This document shows, in pieces, positions 1-9,200 of a DNA stretch of 15,763 bases. The position numbers and the translations under genes were made by a program. Position 1 is the first letter of the stretch. Each line of letters starts with the position of its first letter. Under the pieces are notes generated by a model, which was given only the letters and a program-made list of their open reading frames with translations, was not told where the DNA came from and ran no database searches. Source of the stretch: Strobilurus pachycystidiatus. Its lineage: Eukaryota > Basidiomycota > Agaricomycetes > Agaricales > Physalacriaceae. The stretch is from positions 1 to 15,763 of the forward strand of contig JAHLMK010000058.1 in the NCBI GenBank assembly GCA_019915135.1. The letters are read 5' to 3'.

Positions 1-130
1 CCCCCTAACCCCTAACCCTAACCCCCTAACCCTAACCCTAACCCTAACCCCTAACCCTAACCCCCCTAACCCTAACCCTAACCCCCTAACCCTAACCCCC
101 TAACCCTAACCCTACCCCTAACCCTAACCC
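1..130. repeat. Telomere repeat tract (CCCTAA with variable C number)
   Basis: The first 130 bases consist almost only of CCCTAA units in which the C run varies from three to six, plus one CCCTA variant near 112-117. On the other strand this is TTAGGG with extra G residues. C-rich repeats at the 5' start of the + strand mean that this is the left end of a chromosome with the G-rich strand running outward. TTAGGG-type repeats are common in filamentous fungi. The tract is short, so the assembly may hold only part of it. It abuts coding-like sequence directly, without subtelomeric spacer. Confidence 0.97.
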
Positions 131-1046
131 TCTCAAAGTTAGAGAGTATGTGCTTTGTTATTCTTTCATTGCATTGTCTAATGATTGTATGCAGTTCTCA
201 AGGAAGAAAAGTCTATGTGCAAAAGTTCAAGGATGCCCTTGGGAGAATCATGGCTTATGTATTGGATTCCAAGAAGGACTTGGTGGAGGGCATGGTGGAG
301 AGGCAGGGCAGTGAATTGGAGAAGTTTTGTCACAATGAGATGTTGGTGGAGATGAGGGAGATTGTGAACTTGGTGGAATTTAGTTGATTTGATGAATTGC
401 CAATCAATGTTATTGTGTTTCACTTGACCAAACAATTGCCCAATTGAGAATACAATGGAGTGCCTCACAGCTATATAATAAGCTGATACTTGGGGCTTTT
501 TCTGCATTAATTTCCTCATGTCTGTCTACATTCAAGAGTCTTTCAACCTGGAGCTGGCTGTCAATTCCCTTGGGCATACCAAGAGACAAATAGGCCTTCT
601 CATCACACCCTTGCCTTGGCCTTTGACTTCATCACCACCCACCTTTGACTCTCTAATGGATTTATGGGCTTCCATTGCCACTCTGCACTTTTATATTCTG
701 TATCAAAGAGCTGGAGGATGCAAGAGCAGTGCTGTGATGAAGCAGCTACAGAATTCTGTAGCAGAGAAGCTTGTAGTCAATGGGTATGTGATTCATTGTT
801 TTTGCCTGGTGTTTTCTGACATTATATCAATATAGATGGACTACAGAGTGGAAAAAGACCAAATGGATCTCAGTTGTTGATACACTGAAGACTCTGGTGC
901 AGAGTATTGTGGTGAACAGCAACAATACAGTGTTGGACTTGGATAACTATGGAAAGGAAGGAGATTGGATTGTGAATGAGTTGTATGAAGAGTTGAAGAA
1001 GTGCTTGGAGAATATGTATACCTTGGAGTATCCAGAGGAGTTGTAG
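131..1046 (+). pseudogene. 5'-truncated, unrecognised gene fragment capped by the telomere
   Basis: I do not recognise the product. An intron at 146-194 is well formed: GTATGTG donor, CTAAT branch site at 178-182 and GCAG acceptor. Joining 145 to 195 keeps the frame, giving LKVRD-SQGRKVYVQ and on to a stop at 385. A second intron at 784-835 (GTATGTG...TATAG, 52 nt) joins ...KLVVNG to WTTEWKKTK and ends at a TAG at 1044-1046. The two coding blocks (195-382 and 483-783) could be linked by a 383-482 intron, which keeps frame but has a weak GTTGAT donor; a frameshifted relic is the alternative. The first exon begins inside the telomere junction, so the start codon and N-terminus are missing. The encoded protein is rich in Lys, Glu, Leu and Val and probably helical. 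No signal peptide or catalytic motif is visible. The base composition is AT-richer than the helicase gene. Expression is doubtful because no promoter remains. Confidence 0.6.
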
Positions 1047-1050
1047 GCCC

Positions 1051-2059
1051 CCACATGAAGAGGGTGCAATGTGGTGAATCAGAGTTCAATGAAGATAATA
1101 TGGATAGAACCAAAATGACTGATGCATACATATGAGTGTATACCACATTGGTGTATATGAATGTGGGATTGCCTTATCACATAACCTAGTGACAAGGTGG
1201 ATGCTCATATCATCAACCACCAAATGCCAGGTACATGCTATTTGAGGGCCCCATAAATTGGCTTGGTTGAATGATAGATGTTTCTGCTGTGCAGCTAGGT
1301 GCCAATGTGGAAGCTCAAACTATAGTAAAGCAAAAAGCATAGATGGTACGCAAATCAAGCTGGGCAAAAGTTGATTTAAATATTTAATGCTAGCCCACAA
1401 GATTCTCATATCACAATGTGGAATCACATATAATTGACTGGCAAAAGTGTTGCTTACTAGTTATTCGAGTGAAGCAAAATCCTTGGTCGTTGGGTGGTAC
1501 ATTATTTCATTTAAGCAAAAGCCGAGTTCACTGGGCGGTACCACATATCATTGACTGGTAAAAGTCCTCGTTGCTGGGCGGTACGTTATCCGAGTCGCAC
1601 AAAAGCTGTGGTTGCTGGGCGGTACACTATCCAAGTCGCACAAAAGCCGTGATTGCTGGGCGGTACATGTTCAGTGATAGAATACCACATTGTGAGGTAA
1701 CGATGTGGAATGTCATATCATTGACTGGTAAAAGTCTATGTCGTTGGGCGGTAAGCTATGCGAGTCGCACAAAAGCTGTGGTTGCTGGGCGGTACACTAT
1801 TTGCGTCGCGCAAAAACTTGTGGTCGTTGGGCGGTAAGCTATGCGAGTCGCACAAAAGCTGTGGTTGCTGGGCGGTACGCTATTTGAGTTGCGCAAAACC
1901 GGTGGTCGCTGGGCGGTACGCTATTCTAGGCGGACGAGAACGAGGTTGAGTGGGCGGTGGCTGATTTGAGTGCAGTGAATGAGGCCATCACCACATTGAC
2001 AGGTGCCGATGTGGGTATATGATGTCTCTCGGGCCCCACATTGGCAGGTAGTGATGTGG
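1051..2059. repeat. Six dispersed copies of a 24-nt inverted repeat
   Basis: Copies lie at 1051-1074, 1143-1166, 1287-1310, 1685-1708, 1991-2014 and 2036-2059. Each is exactly 24 nt: CCACAT, four bases, usually AGGT, four bases, ATGTGG. The outer 6-bp arms are complementary in five copies; the 1287 copy has a degraded left arm. The centre is AGGT in the 1287, 1685, 1991 and 2036 copies, AGGG in the 1051 copy and GTAT in the 1143 copy. The fixed length and arms look like a dimeric protein-binding site or a small hairpin. They overlap the 41-bp minisatellite region but are a separate family. Confidence 0.7.
1480..1960. repeat. 41-bp minisatellite with GGGCGGTA core
   Basis: The core TGGGCGGTA recurs with its GGG at 1492, 1533, 1576, 1617, 1658, 1746, 1787, 1829, 1870, 1911 and 1952. 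Spacing is 41 bp in most steps (42-43 bp in two) and 88 bp across a gap at 1658-1746. The unit has the form core, then CTAT, then GAGTCGCACAAAAGC, then GTGGTTGC. The gap holds one of the 24-nt inverted repeats and a block ending in CATTGACTGGTAAAAGTC, which is also seen at 1541-1567 and, more diverged, at 1421-1448. Frames that stay open here only translate the repeat. Confidence 0.85.
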
Positions 2060-2060
2060 A

Positions 2061-2767
2061 ATAGTGCGCATATGCGGGGAATTGGGGGCGGGATGTGATA
2101 TTAGAACCCTAGGCTAGGGGCCCCTGGTAACCTATATATAAGTTACCGTGTGAGCTAGCTAGGGGAGAACATGGCTCTCCTCTTGGAGAAGGACAGCCCG
2201 AATAGAGCTTGTTGTGAGGCTTGGAGGCCTGTCTTGCAATCTTTGCAACGGCATGGACTTTGCACACAAAGTCCACATCGCTCGTGTGCCGGGCGGCGCG
2301 GAGGAGCAAACTGTTGAGACGTATTGAGATGAAATAACGGGAAGAAAACGAAGGGCTCATACTTTGTAGTGCCAAATTGGTGTGTGGGCATCTCGCCCAG
2401 GTATTGGCGCGTACAGGCTCCCTGTATGCAGGTAGCCGTTATCAGGTGGGCCGTTGGGGCGCCGAAATTCCATGTTTCCGAGGTTAGCCAAGATTCGAGG
2501 CCGTGTTCACGGGGCGCACCGCTGGGTTGAACCCACAGCACTTGCCCCATCAAGAGGCGCAGACGCCGGTCCTTAGGCGTGAAGGGCTTCTGGGTGTTGC
2601 GTGGATTTCATGGTCGTCGCAATTGGGAGTCTTTACCTTGGTTTCTCGTCGCCAGCATGTGGTCTGAGAACATGCCTTCCTATCAATGGCATCACGAGAG
2701 CGAACGTGGTAATTATGGTTTGGGTGTCGCTGCTTGGCAAACCTGGCGATTGAGTGACACTGTGTGC
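2061..2767. other. Spacer with palindromes, no gene recognised
   Basis: No convincing gene is visible in about 700 bp. It holds a GGGGCCCC palindrome at 2117-2124, a TATA-like palindrome at 2126-2147, a strong hairpin at 2254-2275 (TGGACTTTG, loop CACA, CAAAGTCCA) and an interrupted palindrome at 2523-2535 (TGGGTT-G-AACCCA). A 48-codon frame starts at 2171 downstream of the TATA-like box, but nothing supports it as a gene. From about 2570 onward, words resembling the neighbouring 55-bp satellite (GTGTTGCG, ATGGCG) begin to appear, so the satellite edge is gradual. Confidence 0.5.
2126..2147 (+). promoter_or_regulatory. TATA-like box inside a palindrome
   Basis: GGTAAC (2126-2131) and GTTACC (2142-2147) are perfect inverted arms around CTATATATAA, which resembles an RNA polymerase II TATA box. 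An ATG follows at 2171. It could be the promoter of a lost gene or of a degraded LTR. No transcript unit can be assigned, so the call is tentative. Confidence 0.3.
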
Positions 2768-5700
2768 AAGAGCGCCAATATGTGAGTTGGAAGTGAATTG
2801 GCGGTTTTCTGAGGCGGAAAACATAGACATCAAGCTTGCGGTTGCGGGAAGAATGGCGCTTGCCGAGTGTGAGTCCATGCAATGAGTGAAGGCGCCATCC
2901 GCTGTGTTGCGAGTGAGAGGGCAGTTTGGGACGCTGATTATGAAAGCACCAGTCGGTGCGTTGCAGGTGAATGAGCGCTTAGTTCCGTGTGTGAATCCTG
3001 GCCGTGAGTGGGAGCGGCAGAATGTGTGTTGCGAATGTTATAGCCGTTTGTGGGGCTGAGTGGAAAAGCGCCAACTTGTGTGTTGTGTATTGCGTGGGTA
3101 AGGAAGCGCCAAGCTCTATGTTGCGGAAGGAAGGGCACTTTGCAGGTGTCATGTCGGCCATAAGTGAAAGCGCCATTTTCTGTACATGTTGCGGAGAAAA
3201 TGGCGGTGTTATGAGGCCGAGTGCGAGAGCGCCAATCTATCTATGCATTGCGTGTGATTTGGCGGTTGTGTGGGGCTGAGAGAAAGAGCACCGATCTTTG
3301 TGTTGCGAGTGGATTGGCCAGTGTCATGTGAGGCTAAGGCAAAAGACCAGTCTGTGTGTTACGGATAAAAAGTTTGTGAAGCTGAGAGCACAAGCACCAA
3401 GCTGTGTGTCGCGGATGGAATAGCTAGGAAGTCTATGCCATTAGTGTAAGCTCTGTGCCGTGTGGCGAGTGGAATGGTGGTTTGTGGGGCTGGTTAGGGA
3501 AGCTGCGATCGCCATGTTGCGGATGGAATGGCGCTGTCTGATTGTGAGTCCTTGCATTGAGTGAGAGCGCAGTCCGCGGTGTGGCTTGTGAAGTGCAGTG
3601 TTGTGAGCCTAATAACAAGAGCGCCAAAGTCTGTGTTGCTAATGGAATGGCGCTTTCCTATTGGAAGTCCATGCCATGAGGGAAGCCGCCATCCAATGTG
3701 TTGCGAGTGACCCGGCGGTTGTGTGATGCTGGGTGCAAGAGCGCCAAGCTGTGTGTTGCGAGTGACTTAGCAGTTCTTGGGGCCGTACTGCATATGCGCC
3801 AATCCCTGTGTTGCCGATGACTTGGCGCTTTGTGAGGCTGAGGGCGGTAACGCCATTCCCTGTGTTGCGCGTGAAATGGCCCTCTTGTGAAGCAGAGGGC
3901 AAAAGCCACTATGTGTGTGTTGCGTGTGAGATGGCGGTTTTGTGGGGCGGTCTTCATAAACGCAATTCCCTACCTTGCGAGTGAGGTGGAGGTTTTGTGA
4001 AGCTGAGTGGAAAAGCACCAATGGTTGTGTTAGGGATGGATTGGCGCCATCCGCTGTGTTGCGAGCAGTATGGCGGTTTTGGGAGGCAGGAGGTGGGTCC
4101 ATGCCATTAGTGAGAGCACCATCCTCTCTGTCGCGAGGGAAATGGCCGTTGGTGGAACTGAGTGAGCCACCACTCTTATGTTGCGGAAGGAATGGTGCTT
4201 TCCGAGTGTGAGTCCAGGCCATATGTGAAAGCGCCATCCCCTGTGTTGCAAGTAAAATGGGGGTTGTGTGGGGCTGAGAGCAAAGCGCCATTCTCTGTGT
4301 TGCGAATGAAATGGCGGGTGTGTGACGCTGAGAGGAAAACCGCCATCCTCTGTGTTGCGAGTGAAATGGCGGTTCTGTGAAGCTGGGAGCAAAACCACCA
4401 TTCTTGGTGTTGCGGAGGGTATGGTGCTTTCCGAGTGTGAGTCCAGGCCATATGTGAAGGGGCCATCCTCTGTGTTGCGAATGAAATGGCGGTTGTGTGA
4501 GGCTGAGGGCAAAAGCGCCATCCCCTGTATTGCGAGTGAAATGGCGGTTCTGTGAAGCTGGGACCAAAACCACCATCCTCTGTGTTGCGAGGGAAATGGC
4601 GGTTCTGTGAGGCTGAGAGAAAAACCGCCATCCTCTGTGTTGCGAGTGAAATGGCGGTTTTGTGGGCTGAGTGGGAAAGCACCATTCTGTGTGTTGCGGA
4701 TGATTACGGTGCTTTCCGTGTGTGGATCCAGGCCATATGTGGAAGCGCCATCCTCTGTGTTGCGAGGGAATTGGCGGTTCTGTGAGGCTGAGAGGAAAAC
4801 CGCCATCCGCTGTGTTGCGAGTGAAATGGCGGTTGTGTGAGGCTGGAAGCAAAAGCGCCATCCTCTGTGTTGCGAGTGAAAGGGCGGTTTTGTGGGCTGA
4901 GTGGGAAAGCACCATTCTGTGTGTTGCGGATGTAATGGTGCTTTCCGTGTGTGGATCCAGGCCATATGTGGAAGCGCCATCCTCTGTGTTGCGAGGGAAT
5001 TGGCGGTTCTGTGAGGCTGAGAGGAAAACCGCCATCCGCTGTGTTGCGAGTGAAACGGCGGTTGTGTGAGGCTGGAAGCAAAAGCGCCATCCTCTGTGTT
5101 GCGGGGGAAATGGCGGTTCTGTGTGGCTGAGAGGAAAACCGCCATCCTCTGTGTTGCGTGTGAAATGGCGGTTTTGTGGGCTGAGTGGGAAGGCACCATT
5201 CTGTGTGTTGCAGATGTAATGGTGCTTTCCGTGTGTGAGTCCAGGCCATATGTGAAAGCGCCATCCTCTGTGTTGCGAGGGAATTGGCGGTTCTGTGAGG
5301 CTGAGAGGAAAACCGCCATCCGCTGTGTTGCGAGTGAAATGACGGTTGTGTGAGGCTGAGAGCAAGAGCGCCATCCCCTGTGTTCCGAGTGAAATGGCGG
5401 TTGTGTGAGGCTGACGGCAAAAGCGCCATCCAGGGGATTGCGCGTGGAATGGCGGTTCTGTGAGGCTGAGGGCAAAAGCGCCATCCTCTGTGTTGCGGGG
5501 GAAATGGCGGTTGTGTGAGGCTGGAAGCAAAAGCGCCATCCTCTGTGTTGCGGGGGAAATGGCGGTTGTGTGAGGCTGGAAGCAAAAGCGCCATCCTCTG
5601 TGTTGCGAGTGAAAGGGCGGTTTTGTGGGCTGAGTGGGAAAGCACCATTCTGTGTGTTGCGGATGTAATGGTGCTTTCCGTGTGTGGATCCAGGCCATAT

Positions 5701-6134
5701 GTGGAAGCGCCATCCTCTGTGTTGCGAGGGAATTGGCGGTTCTGTGAGGCTGAGAGGAAAACCGCCATCCGCTGTGTTGCGAGTGAAACGGCGGTTGTGT
5801 GAGGCTGGAAGCAAAAGCGCCATCCTCTGTGTTGCGGGGGAAATGGCGGTTCTGTGTGGCTGAGAGGAAAACCGCCATCCTCTGTGTTGCGTGTGAAATG
5901 GCGGTTTTGTGGGCTGAGTGGGAAGGCACCATTCTGTGTGTTGCAGATGTAATGGTGCTTTCCGTGTGTGAGTCCAGGCCATATGTGAAAGCGCCATCCT
6001 CTGTGTTGCGAGGGAATTGGCGGTTCTGTGAGGCTGAGAGGAAAACCGCCATCCGCTGTGTTGCGAGTGAAATGACGGTTGTGTGAGGCTGAGAGGAAAA
6101 GCACCATTCTCTGTGTTGTAGATGAAATGGCGGT
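2768..6134. repeat. 55-bp satellite array with alternating inverted arms
   Basis: About sixty tandem units with a 55-bp period (for example the CCAT-type arms at 4340-4346 and 4395-4401, and at 4461-4466 and 4515-4521). A unit contains an ACCGCCAT-type arm, a spacer with GTGTTGCGAGTGAA, an ATGGCGGT-type arm, then TGTGAGGCTGAGAG. A longer variant of about 65 bp ending in CAGGCCATATGTG is interspersed. Units near 2.8-3.9 kb are strongly diverged, while those from 4.2 to 6.1 kb are nearly uniform. The minus strand of the inner part has no stop codon in any frame for over 1.4 kb. The inner edge joins a 70-bp unique cap that lies inside the helicase reading frame. Confidence 0.92.
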
Positions 6135-6203
6135 TTCCAAAATCCTTCCAAAACAAAATTTTGGTTTGAATTGGAGCCCTCCACTTCCGTTTCAAGAGGG
6201 ATA
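3767..6203 (-). other. Satellite-encoded readthrough tail of the helicase frame
   Basis: After the truncation point the helicase frame stays open to a stop at 3767, adding about 812 residues and giving a predicted chimera of about 2,348 residues. The tail consists of variants of NRHFTRNTEDGAF, PPFHSQHRGWRF and TAISLATQRMA. Because 55 is one more than a multiple of three, each unit moves the frame by one. The protein period is therefore 55 residues, made of three units read in three frames. This is almost certainly a by-product of a stop-free repeat, not a selected domain. It could still affect message stability or the fate of the truncated protein. Confidence 0.55.
4845..6097. repeat. Higher-order duplication in the satellite (733-bp offset)
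   Basis: Bases 4845 to about 5364 recur at 5578 to about 6097, an offset of 733 bp, with no difference that I could see by eye. The marker GGATCC confirms this: it occurs at 4953 and 5686, and once more at 4724 (229 bp before the first). The copies part at GAGAGCAAG versus GAGAGGAAA. The near-perfect match across about 520 bp implies recent unequal exchange or gene conversion on the inner side of the array. An assembly duplication cannot be excluded. Confidence 0.8.
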
Positions 6204-6204
6204 G
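6135..6204. repeat. 70-bp unique cap of the satellite, duplicated at 12818-12887
   Basis: After the last unit the sequence becomes unique, starting TTTCCAAAATCCTTCC and ending TTTCAAGAGGGATAG. It contains a CCAAAA...TTTTGG inverted repeat. The same 70 bp, with the same attached satellite end, occurs at 12818-12887. The shared sequence stops at 6204 and 12887, which marks a real boundary of the satellite-plus-cap block. Within the minus-strand helicase gene this boundary falls just after VVFGT in helicase motif IV. Confidence 0.8.
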
Positions 6205-9200
6205 TCCCAAAGACGACTCCTTGGGTTACGGGGTTGTAGCGATTGAGAATGCGAGTGGTGAAGAGATCGACCAAGGCTGAAACAAGAGCCCCTTGCTTGA
6301 CATACTGACTGTCGTATGAAACCACAGCGTAACGGATGTTGGGCTGAAGAAGCGGGGCACGAAGAACCCAACTAGTCCGCGCGAGGCCGCTGACAGTTCG
6401 GAAATACTCCACGTGGTCTACAGCAAGTGTTGCCGTAAGGAAGACCTTTGAGACTTTGGAGATCATGATCTTGTCGATTTTGGTGAACTGAGTACGGAAC
6501 GTGGGTTCCGAGATGATCTGATGAGCCTCGTCGCACATCCAGACCCTCCACCTTTCCTGAATCCGGTTGACAAAGCTAATAACCCATTAATAACGAGGCG
6601 ACATTGATGGATAAACAAAAAATCTCACGTTGACCACTTTGAGCTCGCAAACGTCTCCAGAGGAACAAACCAGAGTGCGGTTTTATCGTGGACTGGCTTC
6701 CAGTTGGTAATGATGCTGGACGACAGTGTCTGTGCTGGTATGCCTTTAGAGGTAGCGCGGCGGTACTGCTCTTCAAGCAGCGACTTGTTTGGAATGAGCA
6801 CGATGATGACGCGCTCTTTGCGGTGGATCCAAGCGTAAATACTCCAAGCGAGTGATTTGCCAGCGCCGGTCGGTAAGATGGCAATAAAGTCCTGATGCTC
6901 ACTGAGAACAAGAAGCACCAACAGATGTTGATATGGCGAACTCCAAGTGGCTTCGGGACCAAGCATATGTCGGAGACCAGCTACTGCATCAGCTTCGAGG
7001 TCGGGGCCAAAGTACTGACACAACTGAGCGGCTTCGTCCTCATTAAGAGCCTCACGACCATGAAGAGCAGTTGCCAAAGCCAACGTGATTTCGGCTCTTG
7101 TCCGAGGTTGAACGACCATGGGAACTGGGTGAGGTATAGTGTCGACGGCGGCAGCAGTGGGAGGATCATCGTTGTAGGACAAGTCCATGCCGAATAACTA
7201 TAAGAGAAAAACGCAACATCAGTATCTGTTGTCATACTGCACAGCCACAAAAAAATTCTAGCAGAAATTTGGCTTGCATAGCCACGTGCACAGCCACGAA
7301 AAAATTCTGGCAGAAATTTGGCCTGCATAGCCACATGCACAGCCACAAAAAATTCTGGCAGAATTCTGACAGCCGATGACATAAGCCAGGATGGCAACTT
7401 GGCTGATGTAAGCGGCAGTGCCACCCCCCACACGAGAAGACATGACAAGAACTGAAATACGCACTGAATCATTCATAATCACATCTTCATGGGCGTCGTG
7501 ACTCGGTGCGGGAACTGCCGGCAGAGAGGATAGACCGAGTCCACCATTTGCCAGATGCGCAGCGACCAGAGCTTCACTAACATGAGTTTGAATGGTCTCT
7601 GAAAGACCCTCCAGCGCTTTCGCAATGCCATCGTCCACCGCCGACTTGATTGTTGTCCTCATTGTAGCAAAGAAGGCAGCCTGATCAAAAAGTGGTGCAG
7701 CTGCAACACCAGGAGGGGGTGCCGGTGCTGCAGGTGCCGGATTAGCCAGATCAACCGGAGCGCGAGCTTTGAGTCGAATGGGAAGAGCAACTGCCGGGAG
7801 TTGACCTGGAATCATATCCCAAATACTGTGCCAAGCGTCCGAGGCAACACTGAACTTCAGCAGCTGCTCAGATCCCATCCCGGCTGTTCCCGACTCTTCG
7901 ATGGCATAAAACCGGGCCCGGATGTTGGCAGAGTGGCCCGCTTGCTCAGCAAACGTGTCGTCTTGACCCAGAACGCGCATAAGTGCGTCTGTGCCAAAGA
8001 ATATGCGAGTGATTTCCACCGTATGCTGTCGCCAAGTATGGACACCAATGTCGTAGCCGAGATGAGTAGTGAAGCGGGACTGGAAGAAGGCACGGAATTG
8101 ATCAGCGTCAAGACGCTTTTCACCCTTCATGAAGAGGTACGTGTCGTAACGCAACCCAACCTCCGGACCATAGAGCACCGTAGCCAAGCGAGATTCCGTG
8201 GGGCGAATGTGGACCAGATACGTCAACAAGAGCAAGGCTAACTCCGGTGGCAGCTTCATCGGAACAAAGCCCTCGTGACCGACTTGAGTCTCTGTCTTAG
8301 CACGACGGAGAGCCATCCATAGCTCTGCAAATCCAAGGAAGATGCCTCGACCACGTGTGGCGTTCTGAATGCGTACATCAGGGTATTGGCCACCACGAGC
8401 AAACTGACCAGCGAGCGTGACAGCTGCAAAGCCCAAACGCAGACCGATATCATTGAGTTTGTTGTGGACCTCTTCGATACCGGCGGGAGATACGTGGGGC
8501 GCACCACCGGGAGCATTGAAGAACATGCGCTGGTTGGGATCGTCCACCAACTTGTCGAATAGATCGTATGTGGGCGAGACTTCGTCACCGGCTGAAAGGA
8601 AAGAGTAGCCCACTTCCTCCTCTGCCCATTGGTCCACCGTGTTTTCAGGGAACTTGGTGAACATCATGGCAGGATCGGGAAGAAGCGCCGCCATATCGGC
8701 CTTGATACCATCAAGGAGAGCGCGGAATCGAGTGCGTAGGGTGGGAATGTGAATGGTGCTGTCGTTGTGCGTGAACGAGTTGCAATCATCCGAGACGCGA
8801 GTGGTGGGAGGTTGAACCGACTCGTAGGCCAGATACGAACAGTAGCGCTGGTAGTTGCATACCGCATTCCATGAGCTTGGGGTGTTGGGTCCAAAGATTG
8901 GGCTGCCAATACGGTACATCACACTGTGATTAACAGAGTTAACAGAGAAAATGAAGAGCAAGTTATGGAAACGTACTCATAAAGGCTGTCGGTTGAATTG
9001 TCGGTTTCCCTCATTCCCTCATAACACCAAGCCAGCCGCATGATATACTTCATATGCGCAAAAAGTCCAGTCGTATTCTTGGGCTCTTTGTAGTTGCCAT
9101 CCTCGCGTAAGCAGGTCAAGGGATAGTACGTCTCCAGGATATGGTTGAACTTGTTTGTGGGAGTCGTACGACAGAAGATGGGCCAGATCAGGTTATGCAA

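Noticed and set aside
1571..1949. Overlapping frames translating CWAV...SHKS-type repeats
   Set aside because: They only translate the 41-bp minisatellite; the unit length is not a multiple of three and no gene signals are present.
1408..2101. ATATCACA / TGTGATAT as terminal inverted repeats of a DNA transposon
   Set aside because: Only 8 bp, no target duplication, and similar words occur elsewhere in the region.
4322..6086. Several plus-strand frames of 77-115 codons (ILCVASEMAV, VLRGKWRF)
   Set aside because: Repeated translations of the 55-bp satellite, ended by the stops that occur in the repeat on this strand.
2768..6134. CRISPR-like array
   Set aside because: Units are continuous, with no unique spacers of constant size between invariant repeats, and the context is eukaryotic.
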